In this document: positions 1 through 9,396 of the stretch, piece after piece | How positions within the stretch are numbered: the first letter of the stretch is position 1 | How the letters are laid out: every line of letters starts with the position of its first letter | Assembly (NCBI GenBank): GCA_963804825.1 | Contig: CAWDRV010000004.1 | Location: forward strand, 372,001 to 436,000 | Reading direction: 5' to 3' | DNA from: JBKQVT01 sp963804825 | GTDB taxonomy: Bacteria > Planctomycetota > Planctomycetia > Pirellulales > Thermoguttaceae | DNA: 64,000 nucleotides | Position numbers and translations under genes: made by a program | Notes under the pieces: generated by a model | What the model was told of the DNA's origin: nothing | The model's database searches: none | Seen by the model: the letters and a program-made list of their open reading frames with translations, nothing else

Positions 1-1
1 G

Positions 2-2545
2 TTCACGGCCCGTGTTTCGCTGAAGGACGCCGAGTCGGGCAACTCGTTCATCCCGCGGCTCTGGGCCCGCATGCACCTCGACGCCCTGCTGGAGCAAGGC
101 GCGTCGGAGGCCGTCAAGGACGAGATCATCGCCCTGTCGGAAGAGTACCACATCATCACCCCGTACACGTCGCTCTTGGTCTTGGAGAGCGACGCCGACC
201 GCGAGGCGTTCGGAGTGAAGCGGCGGTTCCAGATGCGCGACGGCGAGAAGTTCTTCGCCGAAGGACGCGAAAACGCCAACTGGGAGTTGATCCAGCAGCA
301 GATGAAAGCGGCCGGGACCTGGCGGCTCGGGCTGCGCAGCGACGTGCTCCGGCAGCTCGCCACGCTCGGCCGCCACGTTGCCGTCGTGCAGCCAAGCCCG
401 CGCGACTGGGGTTGGCGATACATGCCGGGCGAAGGTGATACGACCGTCATCGGGTGGGGTGTCATGGTGTTCAACGGCGTCAACGAAGAGTTGATCCGCC
501 ACACGGTGCAGGCTAATAGCTGGGAGGAAGTCGGCGGACCTGAAGGCATCGTCAACATGGAGAGCGACGGCAAGGTGAACCTCAACAGATTGGCGGATCT
601 CGGAGTCTGCAAGGACTTGATCACGGAGAGTTCGGCGCTTCCCAAGTCGGCTCCCGCGGGCCCGGGAGCCCCAATGACCGCGATAAGGGTGCTCGATTTT
701 GACGCCCTTCGCGCCGGCGAATCCTCGTCGGAGTCGGGGGAGTGGGCAGTGGATGCCGGCCAGAACATAGACCACGGCAAGGGCGAGGGCGAAGACCAGA
801 AGTTCGAAGTCATGGACCTTGTCCAGCCTGCAAAACCCGCCTCTGCCGCGGCGTGCTACCTGCCCGCGGTAGGCTGGAGGGAGGGAGGAAAGCCGTTCCG
901 CGGCACGCTGAATTACTGGTCGCTGGACGGAAACTACTATTACGCCCGAGGGCCGATAATGGGACCTGCACCACTCTACGCCCGGCGGATGCAGACCGAT
1001 GCGTGGCTCAACGAACTGTTCCCCAGCTTGCCGGCGCCGCCGGTCAAGCCGCGGGAGCCGAAAAGGCCCTGGCCGGCCGAGGCCCGGACCATCGCACGCA
1101 GCCTGCTGCGGACCGAGCACCTGACGGGCGTGCGGAACGGCCTGCGGATCGAGAGCGAAACCCAGTCGTTCAATCCCCGCTGGAACGAGCTGACCTCCCG
1201 CGGGCGGACCAGCGCGTTGGTCTCGCCCGACGGCTGGCTCATCAAGTCCGGCAGCGACAACTCGCAGACGACCCTTGCATGGGCCGACGCCCGCGAGCGC
1301 GGCGCGATCGGCATGGCGTTCCTCCTGGGCCGCGTGCGCCCGGCCAAGCCGGCGGACCTGGCCCGGCCGCCGCTGGACCTGGGCGTCGGCGTCCTGACGC
1401 CGCTGGACCTGGGCTACGCGAACTATTCGGTCCAAGTGAAGCCTGCCGGCCAGGACCGGACGCTCTTGGTCTTGAAGGCCCCTTGGTCCCCGAACTACGA
1501 GCAGCGCATCCTCGTCGATACCGCCAGGCACGTGGTCCTGAAGAGCGAAAACGTCGTCAAGGGCAAGGTCACGTACACGACCACGTTCGACAACTTCGTC
1601 GAGGTGGCCGGGGCGTGGTACGCCGGCCGGATCGAGGACACGACCGCCGAGGACGGCCGCATCACGCTCACCACGCGCAAGTTCATCGCGCTGGCCCCGG
1701 GCGATTTCGCCCGGCAGTGGAAGCAGGAATTGGCCGTGCTCGACCGGGTGCAATTGCTCCGCGAGCCGCTGCCAACGCTGGCCGAGGCGAAGAAGGCCGC
1801 CGCCGCCGGCAAGGCCGGCTTCGAGGACCAGATGATCTTGCTGCTGCACTTCCAAGCCACGCAGCAATGGGACCGCGTGCTCGACCACCTGGCGGCCGCC
1901 GAAAAGCGTTCCGGCAAGCCCGGCATGTGCTGGGTCCGCACGGCCTTGTTGCAGCTTGGCCGCAAGGCCGAGGACGCGAAGCGGCGGTATTTCGAGGAAG
2001 CGGCGTCGCTGGCGGCGAAAGTAGCCGTGCCGCCGAAAGGGGACAGTCCCATTTTCGCGGCGAAAATTGGGACAGTCCCCACGGCGAAAATCGGGACAGT
2101 CCCCGCGGCCGGCGACGATGTGTTCCTCGCCCAGTACATCGTCGGCAGCGCCCGGCAGGTCCTCCAGGCCGGCGAGATGCTGCGGCTGCTGGACGCCTTG
2201 CGCCCGGTTTACGGGCGTCAGCCGGCGCATCGGCACGCGATGAAGACGTGGACCGAATTGCGGATCGAATTCCTGGAGCAAACCGGTCAGAGTGGAGAGG
2301 TCCTGAAATTGCGCGGGCAGCTTGCCCGGGATTACCCGCAGACCACGCCCTCCAGCAGCAATACGCCCGGGCGTTGGCCGGGGTGGGCGAGTATAAGGCG
2401 GCCTACGCGTGGCTGGACCGCGTGCTCGTGCCCGAGTCGCGGTGGCGGCCCAACGAAGAGGCAGACCTGCGGATCTGCTATGCCGACCTGCTCCGCCAAC
2501 AGGGGCGATACGACGACGTGGTCGAGTACCTTGGGGCGTATGTGA
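2..2545 (+). CDS. VIT/VWA-TPR protein, N-terminal part (5' partial, frameshifted)
   Basis: The reading frame is already open at base 2, so the gene begins outside the window; the ATG at 71 is internal. The first 100 residues match the end of the VWA part of planctomycete VIT/VWA proteins: IPRLWARMHLDALLEQG, EEYHIITPYTSLLVLES, then an RRFQMRDGEKFFAEGR-type stretch. A spacer and a mixed alpha/beta segment follow, including an outer-membrane-lipoprotein-like patch around 1380-1700. Genuine coding in this frame ends near 2347; the last roughly 65 codons to the stop at 2545 are Ser/Arg/Pro-rich out-of-frame translation. One base appears lost near 2346-2347, and restoring it joins this frame to the next entry. 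VIT/VWA proteins are usually exported or envelope-associated; the exact role is unknown. A palindromic repeat is translated in frame at 2039-2104. Confidence 0.75.
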   Translation, partial: FTARVSLKDAESGNSFIPRLWARMHLDALLEQGASEAVKDEIIALSEEYHIITPYTSLLVLESDADREAFGVKRRFQMRDGEKFFAEGRENANWELIQQQMKAAGTWRLGLRSDVLRQLATLGRHVAVVQPSPRDWGWRYMPGEGDTTVIGWGVMVFNGVNEELIRHTVQANSWEEVGGPEGIVNMESDGKVNLNRLADLGVCKDLITESSALPKSAPAGPGAPMTAIRVLDFDALRAGESSSESGEWAVDAGQNIDHGKGEGEDQKFEVMDLVQPAKPASAAACYLPAVGWREGGKPFRGTLNYWSLDGNYYYARGPIMGPAPLYARRMQTDAWLNELFPSLPAPPVKPREPKRPWPAEARTIARSLLRTEHLTGVRNGLRIESETQSFNPRWNELTSRGRTSALVSPDGWLIKSGSDNSQTTLAWADARERGAIGMAFLLGRVRPAKPADLARPPLDLGVGVLTPLDLGYANYSVQVKPAGQDRTLLVLKAPWSPNYEQRILVDTARHVVLKSENVVKGKVTYTTTFDNFVEVAGAWYAGRIEDTTAEDGRITLTTRKFIALAPGDFARQWKQELAVLDRVQLLREPLPTLAEAKKAAAAGKAGFEDQMILLLHFQATQQWDRVLDHLAAAEKRSGKPGMCWVRTALLQLGRKAEDAKRRYFEEAASLAAKVAVPPKGDSPIFAAKIGTVPTAKIGTVPAAGDDVFLAQYIVGSARQVLQAGEMLRLLDALRPVYGRQPAHRHAMKTWTELRIEFLEQTGQSGEVLKLRGQLARDYPQTTPSSSNTPGRWPGWASIRRPTRGWTACSCPSRGGGPTKRQTCGSAMPTCSANRGDTTTWSSTLGRM
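2039..2104. repeat. Palindromic GGGACAGTCCC repeat inserted in frame
   Basis: GGGGACAGTCCCATTTTCGC is followed by its near inverted copy and then a third half-copy. It is translated in the host frame as KGDSPIFAAKIGTVP and related residues. A related hairpin lies at 13927-13970. It interrupts the TPR protein without breaking the frame, which suggests a small mobile palindrome tolerated in a linker. Confidence 0.8.
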
Positions 2546-5500
2546 AGCGGAATCCGCCTTCGCAGGAAATCTACGCCCAGTACCTCAGCGCGTTGGTTTG
2601 GACCGACCACGAGAAGCAGGCCGACGCCCTGGTCGCGCAATGGATCAAGGATGGCCAGCGGCCCGACGACTTGCCGCCGGACGTGGATGCCCGGCTGCGG
2701 GCCGCCGTCGCCCAGGCCCTCGGTCAGGGTTACGGCCTCTACACCAACCGGCTCGACGAGCCGTGGTTGCGGCCGTTGGCCGACGCGGCGATTTACTTCG
2801 CCCGGCACCCCTCGGCCTCCTCGGTCGCCGAGCAGATCATGAATCACTACTACTTCCAGCAATCGGACGAGTGCCGGCGGGTCCGCAAGGAAGCCGCGCG
2901 GATGCTGCTCTCCGAAATCGACAAGCTGCCGATCGAACAAATCCAGCGGCTGATCCAGTGGGTGTCATGGAACGATCCGGCCGTGGAAAAGGAGGCCTGG
3001 AAGCGGATCGCGGACGGGTTGCGACGCCGCTGGGACGCCGAGCCCGATTGGCGGATGAAGGCCCGGTTCGGCGAGACGCTGGCGGGGGTTTTGCAGGGGC
3101 ACGCAGGGCCTGAGCCGTGGCTCGACTTCCTCCGCACGCAGCTTGCCGGCGCCCCGGAGGAGTATCGCGCCGGCTTCGCGGAGAAGCTGTTCGACGCCCT
3201 GTTGGTGCAGCCGTGGAAGCAGGCCCACGAGGACGAGGCGTTCGGCCTGCTGGAGCGAATTGTCGGCGACGAGCAGCCGTCGCCGTCGCGGCTGGCCTTG
3301 CAAGTCGCCGCCCTGGTCCGGATGACCGACCGCATGGTGCAGGCCCGCTTCCAGGACCGCATGAAGGCGATCTCGCATCCCGAGAAACTCGCGCGGACCG
3401 AACTCCGCGCCAAGCAGCAGGAGAACCTCCGGTTGGCGCGGGAAGGCTACGCCGACCGGCTGCACGCGGAGATGCGCAAACACCAGGGACGACTGGCGCC
3501 GTGGATGAACATCGAACGGCTGTATCTCGACGTGCTCGCCGGCCGCAGGCTCGACAACGTCGCCGGGGAATGCTGGGAATTCTTGGGGCTGAAGCCGGCG
3601 GCGGCACGGGCCCCCAGCGAGCCCGGCGACGACGACGGCAACGGCGAAATGGCTCAACGGCTTGAGGATGGCCTTCGCCATCGCTATCTCGTCACGATCA
3701 TGAACCTTGCGGCCCGCAAGACGGCCCCGCCGGGCCTGGCCGATCGGGTCCTGGCCTACCTGGACGCCGGCGCCAAGACCGACACGGACGCCGCCTATTG
3801 GAAGGCGCTCCAATACCAGTTTCTCGTCGCCCTGGATCGGCCCAAGGAACTGGCCCGACGGCTCCAAGCGTGGATCGCGGCCGGCGACGCCGACAATGGC
3901 TGGCGTCTGACGCTGGGCTACCTCGAGGCCGAGACCGGCCGCATCGCCGAGGCCATTCAACTCTTCGAGGCCGTCCGGGCGGCCGACGAGCTGCGCGGCC
4001 CCGACTACCGCGCCTTGGCCGATTGGTACATGGCGGTCAATCGCCGCGACGCCTACGACCGGGCCCGGATCGACGCCTTCAAGGTGATCGACGAGTATCG
4101 ACTCAGCCAGTGGCTCTGGGGGAAGTTCCAGCCTTGGCAGCGGTATAACGAGTATGGCGCCGACTCGCGGCAACCGCCGCCCCGCGAGCTGGACGTCGAG
4201 GTGCTGTTCGCCTTCACGGCCTTGTTCGAGAAGTCCAGCCAGCCGCAGAACTACCTCTACCAACTCGGTCAGTTCTACGGCGCCACGCGCGACTTCCGTC
4301 TGCTGGCGGTGCTGGCCGACGCGGTCATGGGCCATACGGCCGGCCAGGTCTATCCGTTCCTGCAAAACATGTCCGGCGTGCTCGGCGAGATCCGCGACGA
4401 GGCCACGGCCGACTCCGTGGTCCAACGGATCGCACTGGCGCACAAGCGGGCCAAGACGCCGATCGACCAGCGGGCGCTGGACCTTCTGGAAATGCTCGTC
4501 GAGCGCCGCGCCGCGGAACTCCAGAACCAGCCCGGCCCGCATATCGAACGCGCGTTGGCCGCCTTGCGTCGGGCGTGGAAGCGGGAGTGGTCCCCCGGCG
4601 AACCGCGGCTCATGGCCGACCTGCTCGCCTCGTTGGGAAGAATCTCGCAACCCCAACTGGCCGAGGAGCAAATCCGCGAGTTGGAAACGCTGTACAAGCA
4701 ATCCTCCGCTGCCGCAGGCGCCGGCAGTGCCGAAGATCGGTTGCATATCGGCACTGTCCTGGCCCAAACCTATGGGAACTACGAGCGATACGACCAGGTG
4801 ATCGACCTATTAACCGCGGCCCTGGACGAGTACCAGGCGGCCTGTGGCGGGGTGCTGCCCGCGGCCGCCAACGATCCCCTGAACAGACTTATCAACTGCT
4901 TAGAAAATCGCATGCATCACGCGCAGGGCGAACGGATTCTCCTGGAACAGCTCAAGCACCCGGCCAACCAGCAGCAGACCTACTGGCTCATGGAGCAACT
5001 CTACCAGCTTTATGAAAGCGCGATCGGCCGCGGCGGCGAGGTCTCGCTGGGCAGCGGTATGGAACTCTACCGCGCCGTCGAGAAGAAGATCCGGCAGGAC
5101 CTCGACACACCCGACCAGAACCACCGCTATAACCTCGTCACACGGCTGTGCAGCATTTATCGGACGGCCCACGTCAGGTATCGGCCCGGCGAAGAAGTGG
5201 CCGCTGACGCCCGTCGCTTCGCCTTCGACCGAGTGCCCGGCGTGCTAAAGCGGCAGACGACTAACTACACGTCGATCGTCGCCGAGACGGCCAGCATGTT
5301 GTACGGCGTCGCCGGCGTGCGTGACGGGCTGGCCTTCCTCATTCGCCGCATCGAGACCGAGCCACGTTGGTTCCGGCTGAACAACCAGGACGGCTGGAGC
5401 CAGCACGCTTCCACGCTGGACACCTGGCGAACGCAGATCAAGGACCTGGGCGAGTTGGAGGAGCCGCTCCTGGGGATCGTCACCGGCGAACTCCGCCGCG

Positions 5501-6891
5501 ACCTGCACTCGCGGCAGCAACGCAACCGGACGATGTACGCCCAGTACATAGGCTATTTCTGGGCGGAAAAGACGCCGGTCTTCGCCCAGGTCGCCGACGA
5601 AGTCTGGGCCCAAGATAAATCCTCCGGCGCCGCCTGTCTCTACATCGCCAATTATCTGTACGACGGCTTGTGCTACCACCGCGGCCGGGCAATCGAGATT
5701 CTCTTGGACGCCCATCGCCGCGAAGTGCTCGACGAGCAGGGACAATCGCGCCTGGTCGTGTTCCTCCAGGGCGATCAGCGCTTTGCCGAGTCGATCCCGA
5801 TCCTCGAACCGCTGGTGGACCGCCGGCCCGACAACCTCCAGTACCGCGTGTGGCTCATGCACGCGTACTTCAAAACCGGCCAGCCGCGGCAACTCATGGA
5901 CCTCTTGAAGAAGACCCACGACTATTTCCACCGGGACAACCGCTGGCAGGAAGCCGCCATGGCCGCGCTGGGGCGAAGCTGCCTGGAGAATCAACTCTAC
6001 CAGCAGGCGGCCGATTACCTCCAGGAGGCGATTGTCCTGCACCAGCGCACGGCCCCGAACCGAGGCATCGGCGACGGCACGCTCTCGGGCTACTACGGCG
6101 ACCAAGCCCGGGCCTATGCGGGTTTGAAGAAGACGCCCGAGGCGGTCGAGGCGGCCGCGGCCGCGGTCGTCGCCTGGGGGCACAACACGGGCAATCGCAA
6201 CGCGGCGATGGAGGCGCTTCGGTCCGTGCTCTTCGCCGCTCCCGACCTGGACGCCTATGTCGTGCGGCTGGACCGGCAGACGGCCGAGAGCGGCCTGGAG
6301 AACCCCATCGTCCGCAATGCGATCGGCCAGGTGTACTTGCGGATGGGGGAGTACGCCCGCGCGATCACGCAGCTTCGCCTCGCTGCCCAGGTGCAGCCCA
6401 ACGATGCCGAAACCCACCGCGCCCTGTTGGATTGCTACGACCGGCAGCAAGACCTGCAAGGGGCCGCCGAGGAGTTGCTCCGTTCGCGCGAGGCCAGCCC
6501 ACGCGACATCAAGCTCTACGAGGACCTGGGCAACCGCCTCGAAAAGCTCGGACAGGCCGCCGAGGCCGAGCGGGCCTTCACCTCGATCGTGGAAGTCCTC
6601 CCCGTCGAGGCCGAAAGCCATCAGCTCCTGGCCGAACTCCGCCAGCGGCAAGACCGTTGGGCCGACGCCGTCGTCCAGTGGGAGCAGGTCGCGCGGATCC
6701 GCTCGCTGGAGCCGACCGGGTTGCTGGGGCTTGCGGACGCCTTGATCCACGAGCGTCGCTGGGCCGAGGCGGCCGACGTCCTGACGAAGCTCAAAAAGAA
6801 GGACTGGCCCGCACGGTTCGACATTCCGTTCGGGACCCTTCGCGGGAAGATCCGCTCGCTAGAGCAGCGGTTGGAAGAGGGGCAGAGGTGA
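2347..6891 (+). CDS. TPR-repeat continuation of the VIT/VWA giant protein
   Basis: This is the downstream part of the same gene in another frame, from ALQQQYARALAGVGEYKAAY to the stop at 6891, about 1515 residues. It is almost entirely helical TPR-like repeats; clear units near the end include IGQVYLRMGEYARAITQLRL, LYEDLGNRLEKLGQAAEAER and the segment ending in RRWAEAADVLTKLKKKDW. The frame also runs open upstream to 742, but that part is Arg/Gly/Pro-rich nonsense and not coding. No start codon with a ribosome site exists at the junction, so a fused product is expected if the missing base is an assembly error. TPR arrays normally scaffold protein complexes; the partner is not evident. Confidence 0.8.
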   Translation, partial: ALQQQYARALAGVGEYKAAYAWLDRVLVPESRWRPNEEADLRICYADLLRQQGRYDDVVEYLGAYVKRNPPSQEIYAQYLSALVWTDHEKQADALVAQWIKDGQRPDDLPPDVDARLRAAVAQALGQGYGLYTNRLDEPWLRPLADAAIYFARHPSASSVAEQIMNHYYFQQSDECRRVRKEAARMLLSEIDKLPIEQIQRLIQWVSWNDPAVEKEAWKRIADGLRRRWDAEPDWRMKARFGETLAGVLQGHAGPEPWLDFLRTQLAGAPEEYRAGFAEKLFDALLVQPWKQAHEDEAFGLLERIVGDEQPSPSRLALQVAALVRMTDRMVQARFQDRMKAISHPEKLARTELRAKQQENLRLAREGYADRLHAEMRKHQGRLAPWMNIERLYLDVLAGRRLDNVAGECWEFLGLKPAAARAPSEPGDDDGNGEMAQRLEDGLRHRYLVTIMNLAARKTAPPGLADRVLAYLDAGAKTDTDAAYWKALQYQFLVALDRPKELARRLQAWIAAGDADNGWRLTLGYLEAETGRIAEAIQLFEAVRAADELRGPDYRALADWYMAVNRRDAYDRARIDAFKVIDEYRLSQWLWGKFQPWQRYNEYGADSRQPPPRELDVEVLFAFTALFEKSSQPQNYLYQLGQFYGATRDFRLLAVLADAVMGHTAGQVYPFLQNMSGVLGEIRDEATADSVVQRIALAHKRAKTPIDQRALDLLEMLVERRAAELQNQPGPHIERALAALRRAWKREWSPGEPRLMADLLASLGRISQPQLAEEQIRELETLYKQSSAAAGAGSAEDRLHIGTVLAQTYGNYERYDQVIDLLTAALDEYQAACGGVLPAAANDPLNRLINCLENRMHHAQGERILLEQLKHPANQQQTYWLMEQLYQLYESAIGRGGEVSLGSGMELYRAVEKKIRQDLDTPDQNHRYNLVTRLCSIYRTAHVRYRPGEEVAADARRFAFDRVPGVLKRQTTNYTSIVAETASMLYGVAGVRDGLAFLIRRIETEPRWFRLNNQDGWSQHASTLDTWRTQIKDLGELEEPLLGIVTGELRRDLHSRQQRNRTMYAQYIGYFWAEKTPVFAQVADEVWAQDKSSGAACLYIANYLYDGLCYHRGRAIEILLDAHRREVLDEQGQSRLVVFLQGDQRFAESIPILEPLVDRRPDNLQYRVWLMHAYFKTGQPRQLMDLLKKTHDYFHRDNRWQEAAMAALGRSCLENQLYQQAADYLQEAIVLHQRTAPNRGIGDGTLSGYYGDQARAYAGLKKTPEAVEAAAAAVVAWGHNTGNRNAAMEALRSVLFAAPDLDAYVVRLDRQTAESGLENPIVRNAIGQVYLRMGEYARAITQLRLAAQVQPNDAETHRALLDCYDRQQDLQGAAEELLRSREASPRDIKLYEDLGNRLEKLGQAAEAERAFTSIVEVLPVEAESHQLLAELRQRQDRWADAVVQWEQVARIRSLEPTGLLGLADALIHERRWAEAADVLTKLKKKDWPARFDIPFGTLRGKIRSLEQRLEEGQR

Positions 6892-6919
6892 TTGGCGCGG
6901 GCCGGCGCGGCAACTCTTT

Positions 6920-7092
6920 TTGGCAACGTCACCGCGAGAAATTCCTCACGCAAAGGCGCTGAGGCGCAAAGCCGCAAGGGAAGAGGAAGTGATGGGTGAA
7001 TCGACGGCGAGTGGGGCAATCCGACGTTTCCTCTCTTCTTTTCCGTGCCTTGGCGCCTTTGCGACTTCGCGCCTTTGCGTGAAATCCCTTTT
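6920..7092. repeat. Dispersed palindromic repeat, copy 1 (ACGCAAAGGCGC family)
   Basis: It starts with GGCAACGTCACCGCGAGAAA and carries TCACGCAAAGGCGC near the left end and its exact inverted copy GCGCCTTTGCGTGA near the right end. The centre reads GGTGAATCGACGG and GGGGCAATCCGAC. The same order of blocks is found at 24680-24879, and the left end alone at 41873-41943. It fills most of the gap between 6892 and 7235; I see no gene in it. It resembles a non-autonomous, MITE-like element. Confidence 0.8.
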
Positions 7093-7235
7093 ACGTCGGC
7101 GGTTTGGGGCGTCAACCTCTCGACCCGCTCGTTGCCCGCTGGTCCGTGCCCGGCGGGACTTGACTCTGCCGCTCGATGTGCGATGATCGTGGTATCTTCC
7201 CAGGTCCCCGACACCCCCCGCACAAGGATTTTTCG

Positions 7236-7502
7236 ATGCCCGCTCCCGATCCGTCCACGACGCCGACGCCCAGTCCCCAGGAACTCAAGGCGGCGCTTCG
7301 GGCGTTTCGGAAACGGCTCAAGTTGACCCAACTCGACGACCAGTCGCGGATCGGCCGGAGCCCGATGAGCGGCGGCCGGCCGTCGGGGATCGTCGCCATC
7401 ACGCCGCCCGACCAGTTCCCCGAGGCCGTCTGGGAGGCATTGGCCCGGCAGGGCAAACTCAAGCGTGCCGGCCCCGGCCTGTATGAACTCGTCGGACCGT
7501 AG
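7236..7502 (+). CDS. Small conserved hypothetical protein
   Basis: An 88-residue protein starting at an ATG preceded by ACAAGGA. An earlier in-frame start at 7176 gives an implausible Pro/Arg-rich extension, so 7236 is preferred. The sequence has a low-complexity Pro/Thr N-terminus, a helical basic segment (ELKAALRAFRKRLKL), and a C-terminal half ending FPEAVWEALARQGKLKRAGPG followed by LYELVGP, which looks like a compact winged-helix-like fold. There is no signal peptide. It lies 28 bases before the MGH1-like hydrolase gene and may be co-transcribed with it. I recognise this type as a recurrent planctomycete hypothetical, but no function is known to me. Confidence 0.7.
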   Translation: MPAPDPSTTPTPSPQELKAALRAFRKRLKLTQLDDQSRIGRSPMSGGRPSGIVAITPPDQFPEAVWEALARQGKLKRAGPGLYELVGP

Positions 7503-7530
7503 GGCACGTAGAAGCACCAGGAGAATTTTC

Positions 7531-9201
7531 ATGTCCGCTTTGCTCGTTGTCCGATCCGCGCACGTCTTCGCGCCGCTTCTGGTTCTCCTGGCCTCGGCGA
7601 GTCCGCCTCTGGGCGCCGAGCCGTCAGAGGGGCCGCAAGGCCAATACTTCGCCAAGAAGACCTACGAGCCGCGGCCGCTGCCGAAGTTTTCCGAGACCAA
7701 GGACAAGCTCCCGGCGCCGATCTACGACGAGAATCCGGTCTACGTCCAAATGTATTGGAAGACCTGGGAACTGGGCTTCAAGAACTTCAACGAGCCGGCG
7801 CCCGGCAGCGGCTTTGTCTCGCAGTTCATCGACGCCGCCTTCAATCAGAACATCTTCCTCTGGGATAGTTGTTTTATGACGATGTTCTGCAACTACGGCC
7901 ATCCGCTGGTGCCGGGGATCGGCACGTTGGACAATTTCTACGCCAAGCAACACGCCGACGGCGAGATCTGCCGCGAGATTGTCCGGGCCACGGGGCGGGA
8001 TTTCGGCCCCTGGGTCAACAGCGAGCACAAGGGACTCTCTAGCCGCTGGGGTGACCTGTCCGGCAAAGGTTTCGCGGTCAAGTACGTGGGCCGCGAGGTC
8101 CCCGAGCCGCCGCCCCAATTGACGCTCGATTCGCTGAACCATCCGTTGCTTGCCTGGGCGGAATTGGAAAGCGTCCGCGTGACCGGCGATCGCTCGCGGC
8201 TCCGCCTGGTCTACGAGCCCCTGGTCCACTATTACCGGGCGCTGCAAAAATATCTTCGCCAGGGCAACGGCCTGTACGTGACCGATTGGGCCACGATGGA
8301 CAACTCGCCGCGGAATCCTTCGATCGCCGGCGGCGGCGCGGGAGTCGATATCTCCGCCGAAATGGTCCTCTTTGCCAATCAGCTTGCCGAGATCGCCGGC
8401 CTGTTGGACAAGAAGGACGAGACGGCGGCCTTTCGCAAGGAGGCCGCCGATCTGTCGCGCCGGATCAACGAGAAGATGTGGGACCCCGAGCGGAAGTTCT
8501 ATTTCGACCTTACCGTGGACGGCAAGCGGTCGCCGGTGAAGACCGTGGCGGCCTACTGGACGCTGCTGCCGGGCGTGGCCACGGCCGAGCAGGCCGACGC
8601 CCTGGCCGCGGAGTTGAGCAACCCCAAGAGCTTCGGACGCAAGCACCGCGTGCCCACCTGTCCCGCCGATCAGAAGGGCTTCGATCCCAAGGGCGGCTAT
8701 TGGCGAGGGGCGGTCTGGGCACCGACGAACACCATGGTGATCCGCGGCCTGGAACGCTACGGAAAACACGACCTGGCCCGCCAGATCGCCCGCGAGGACC
8801 TGCAAATCGTCGCCGAGGTCTTCAAGGAGACCGGCACGGTCTGGGAGAATTACGCGCCGGACGCCGCCAAGCCCGGCACGCCGGCCAAACCGGATTTCGT
8901 CGGCTGGACGGGGATCGTCCCGATCCTTTACTTCCTCGAATACGGAATCGGACTGCGGCCCGATGCCCCCGACAACCGGCTGGTTTGGGTGCTGGCGTCC
9001 AACAAGCGTTGCGGCTGTGACCAGTTCCGTTTCAACGGCCACACGGTCACCCTGGTGGCAAGGCCCGGCGATCCGCAGGCCGGCCAGACTCGAATTACCG
9101 TCGAATCGGACGGTCCGTTCCGACTCCGCGTCCTGCGTGGGGGGAAGCAGTCGGACTTCAACGTCCAGGCGGGCAAGAAAAGCTTCGTCATCGACCAGTG
9201 A
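7531..9201 (+). CDS. Exported MGH1/GH63-like glycoside hydrolase
   Basis: About 556 residues. The ATG at 7531 follows CAGGAG and opens a signal peptide ending near the Ala-Ser/Gly-Ala-Glu segment (LLASASPPLGAEP). The body is an alpha/alpha-toroid typical of trehalase/GH63/MGH1-like glucosidases: FLWDSCFMTMF near residue 110, a TDWATMDNSPRNPS segment around 250, YWRGAVWAPTNTMVIRGLER near 390, and TVWENYAPD near 430, which contains a plausible catalytic Glu. The C-terminus is a small beta domain. It probably trims glucosyl or mannosyl residues from an exported oligosaccharide; the substrate cannot be read from sequence. It lies in a run of secreted sugar-active genes. Confidence 0.8.
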   Translation: MSALLVVRSAHVFAPLLVLLASASPPLGAEPSEGPQGQYFAKKTYEPRPLPKFSETKDKLPAPIYDENPVYVQMYWKTWELGFKNFNEPAPGSGFVSQFIDAAFNQNIFLWDSCFMTMFCNYGHPLVPGIGTLDNFYAKQHADGEICREIVRATGRDFGPWVNSEHKGLSSRWGDLSGKGFAVKYVGREVPEPPPQLTLDSLNHPLLAWAELESVRVTGDRSRLRLVYEPLVHYYRALQKYLRQGNGLYVTDWATMDNSPRNPSIAGGGAGVDISAEMVLFANQLAEIAGLLDKKDETAAFRKEAADLSRRINEKMWDPERKFYFDLTVDGKRSPVKTVAAYWTLLPGVATAEQADALAAELSNPKSFGRKHRVPTCPADQKGFDPKGGYWRGAVWAPTNTMVIRGLERYGKHDLARQIAREDLQIVAEVFKETGTVWENYAPDAAKPGTPAKPDFVGWTGIVPILYFLEYGIGLRPDAPDNRLVWVLASNKRCGCDQFRFNGHTVTLVARPGDPQAGQTRITVESDGPFRLRVLRGGKQSDFNVQAGKKSFVIDQ

Positions 9202-9245
9202 ACGGCGTGCCACGGCGTTATCGGCCATTTTCACGTGCAAATTGC

Positions 9246-9273
9246 TTGACAAGGCCGTTATTCCTGGTAGGAT
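9246..9273 (+). promoter_or_regulatory. Sigma70-type promoter candidate
   Basis: TTGACA at 9246-9251, a 16-base spacer and TAGGAT at 9268-9273. It sits in the 195-base gap before the hypothetical gene at 9397. Confidence 0.45.
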
Positions 9274-9396
9274 GAACACTGCGCTTTTCTCGACCTTGGT
9301 GAGCGTGTTCGCAACGTCGAATTTGGGATCAGAGTTGGCCTCCGGGGGGCGGATGGCTGCGGCAAGGGGCGGTTTTCGAGGCGCTTGGTCCCTCGT

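Noticed and set aside
2330..2360. Programmed -1 frameshift in the TPR gene
   Set aside because: The junction sequence ACCACGCCCTCC has no slippery heptamer, and several other genes show similar one-base breaks, so sequencing error is more likely.
2965..4767. Long minus-strand frames opposite the TPR gene
   Set aside because: They mirror the codon bias of the plus-strand gene, are Gly/Arg/Leu-rich with no family motifs, and have no ribosome site.
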